DNA from: Pelodera strongyloides | Lineage: Eukaryota > Nematoda > Chromadorea > Rhabditida > Rhabditidae | Assembly (NCBI GenBank): GCA_036852015.1 | Contig: JAANDG010000033.1 | Coordinates: 124,001 to 188,000, forward strand | DNA: 64,000 nucleotides | Direction: 5' to 3' | Shown here: piece after piece, positions 62,701 to 64,000 of the stretch | Numbering within the stretch: the first letter of the stretch is position 1 | How the letters are laid out: every line of letters starts with the position of its first letter | Program-made: the position numbers and the translations under genes | Notes under the pieces: generated by a model | Databases searched by the model: none | What the model was told of the DNA's origin: nothing | What the model saw: the letters and a program-made list of their open reading frames with translations, nothing else

Positions 62701-63716
62701 TGTACCGAAAATAACACATGAGCACTGTTGATTATGTGTTTTGGTTTTTGGGGACTTGATAAAGTTGTTCTATGTACTCATTTGTATGTTTAGATGATTG
62801 ATCTACGGGAGAATAAGATACGGGAATTGCCGTCTACTGTTGGAGATATTAAGACATTATCGGTGTGCCTATTATCGTACAACCACTTGAAGAAGATACC
62901 GTCAGGTTGGTTCTGGCGGTGCAATTGCGCTGACCACTCACTTAAAACTTAAAACGTTGTGCATGTGGCCATCATAATCATCATGCTTTAGTAAGGCTTT
63001 AGTACCATGCTTTAGTAAGTCAAGCTGCCTACTATATCGTCTGCTCACTACTACTAGATTTTTTTTCGTTTTAATTCTTGGACTAGTAATGCTGAGTCAT
63101 TTGCTTCAATTAGTATTCTTTTGTTCAGAAATCGGTAACTGCGTAGCCCTAACGCAACTTGATTTGCAACACAACGAGCTGCTGGACTTACCGGAGACGA
63201 TGGGCAACCTGACGAGTCTTGTGCGATTGGGGTTGAGGTAAGAGAGGTTGTTTATTTATTTATTTATTTGGAAAATATTTAGACAGCCACGATGTTGTGC
63301 TGCTTTAGAGGTCATTAAAAGCGCATTCCACATGCAAGTCGTAAAACTACGTTAATCGAAACGCTTGAATCGTTTGTTTGTACTTTACGTTCTTTTTTAT
63401 TCTAAAAATGCGTGACATGGCAGGAAGTTGTATGTGCTTGTGTTATGTAACTTTTATTGCCTTCTTTTTCTTTTTGTTATTTGTTATTTGTTACTATCTT
63501 ACCTTACATTCTAGATTCTAGCCACTGAATAGCAGTTGTGTAGTGTAACCAACCTTACCTAATCGAAGCCTATCTTTCCTTACCTTTAGCTTCTTTTACC
63601 TTATCTGAAACTCCGCTTTCAGATACAATAAGCTGAGAGGTCTGCCCATTGGTTTGGAAAGCTGTACGAAACTAGAGGAGTTTATTGTCGAAGGAAATCA
63701 TTTACCAGCTTTACCG
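59795..63716 (+). CDS. soc-2: SOC-2/SUR-8 leucine-rich repeat Ras scaffold, 3' part missing
   Basis: Orthologue of SHOC2, a leucine-rich-repeat scaffold that joins Ras and PP1 to activate Raf in the ERK pathway downstream of growth-factor receptors. Exons: 59795-59959, 60442-60510, 60947-61060, 61315-61416, 61846-61950, 62794-62905, 63129-63237, 63623-63716. They give 290 residues in frame, and the gene continues past the window. After a basic N-terminal segment come [20 protein letters not shown], then LRRs with the SHOC2 signature: [103 protein letters not shown] and [15 protein letters not shown]. Identity with C. elegans SOC-2 is obvious through the LRRs. The first exon is uncertain: an in-frame ATG at 59723 would add 24 residues, and other 5' exons may exist. 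Confidence 0.9.
60513..60764 (+). repeat. Direct duplication of about 66 bp in soc-2 intron 2
   Basis: agttttttttagaattc, then ggtcgttgaacgtttctcaa and cgacatttgtatactattata, occur at about 60513-60579 and again at about 60699-60765 with almost no change. Each copy contains a small hairpin (cgttgaacgtttctcaacg). A half palindromic MITE lies between the copies. The first copy starts 3 nt after the exon 2 donor. Confidence 0.85.
60591..60635. mobile_element. Half TTTAAA palindromic MITE in soc-2 intron 2
   Basis: Only the right end is present: tactcgatgcgtttcaaaaa, ccggccgatatttctcttta. The left half is missing. It lies between two direct repeats of intron sequence. Confidence 0.75.
62034..62398. 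mobile_element. TTAA-ended inverted-repeat element in soc-2 intron 5
   Basis: The left end ttaaagggaatatgtatgcc mirrors the right end gcctacatattccctttaa. The interior contains tatgtgcatacatcggcata and several tatgcatgcaa words and has no coding capacity. The ends resemble, but are distinct from, the TTAAAGGGAT family at 14556 and 25387. Confidence 0.8.
63240..63275 (+). repeat. Short ttta/tttatt repeat in soc-2 intron 7
   Basis: A run of tttatt units directly downstream of the exon 7 donor. It is a minor simple repeat. Confidence 0.7.
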
Positions 63717-64000
63717 GTATGTAATTTGCAACTTTTTTTGTGGCTGGTTTTTGTTTTCTTTGGTGTGTTATGTTTATTTTTTATTCTCTTCATTTCATAA
63801 AACAAAAATGCAGATAAGTATGTAGAAACAAGAGAGAGAGGGAGAGAGAAAGAGAGAGAGGTACAAATGTTTGTAATGGTGTACCTTGTAGTTGCTTTCA
63901 TAAGTGACAATTTGATGAATCACATAATCAACAGACGTTAAAAATCAGTTTATGGTACGTGAAGTATGAAACGTAGCGGTTTGCCCTGGACTCTGGACAG
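63717..64000 (+). other. soc-2: soc-2 intron 8, cut by the window end
   Basis: It starts with a donor (gtatgt) after 63716. It contains a purine (GA) tract near 63828-63860. No acceptor and next exon appear before the window ends, so the remaining LRRs of SOC-2 are outside. Confidence 0.75.

Overview
This window is nuclear DNA of a nematode, most like a Caenorhabditis-type rhabditid. The evidence is a BLI-4-processed cuticle collagen ending in a typical nematode C-terminus, spliced genes with TTTCAG-type acceptors, trans-splice-like acceptors 5-7 nt before start codons, degenerate copies of the nematode telomere unit TTAGGC, and many short palindromic elements ending in TTTAAA or TTAA. Four protein genes could be reconstructed exon by exon with consistent frames. 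No prokaryotic operon, CRISPR array or intact virus is present.

Layout: 1-3.9 kb is mostly non-coding, with a CT microsatellite, a truncated palindromic element and one isolated exon-like block. 4.0-8.9 kb holds a four-exon cuticle collagen on the minus strand. 9-15.2 kb is repeat-rich intergenic DNA. 15.2-19.1 kb is a 12-exon minus-strand gene for the core-2 subunit of mitochondrial complex III (ucr-2). 20.0-29.6 kb is a 32-exon minus-strand gene for a DIS3L2-family 3'-5' exoribonuclease (disl-2). 29.6-59.8 kb is about 30 kb of mainly non-coding, repeat-packed DNA with three exon-like blocks on the plus strand. From 59.8 kb to the right edge lies the 5' part of the Ras-pathway scaffold gene soc-2/sur-8 on the plus strand, cut by the window end.

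The most notable structure is at 45.3-48.2 kb. A 2,093-bp LTR retrotransposon with two 562-bp LTRs (two mismatches between them) sits in a palindromic TTTAAA element, flanked by a 5-bp target duplication (cggcc) taken from that element. It has a primer-binding-site-like sequence but no gag or pol. The host element shares its TTTAAA ends with neighbouring palindromic elements, so the locus is a chain of nested insertions. Copies of this palindromic family recur across the window, and several pairs share a single TTTAAA.

The genes are functionally unrelated: structural cuticle, respiration, RNA decay and growth-factor signalling. disl-2 and ucr-2 lie head-to-tail about 0.9 kb apart, too far for a typical nematode operon. 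All exon coordinates were derived by eye from splice consensus, reading frame and family similarity, with no alignment or transcript data.
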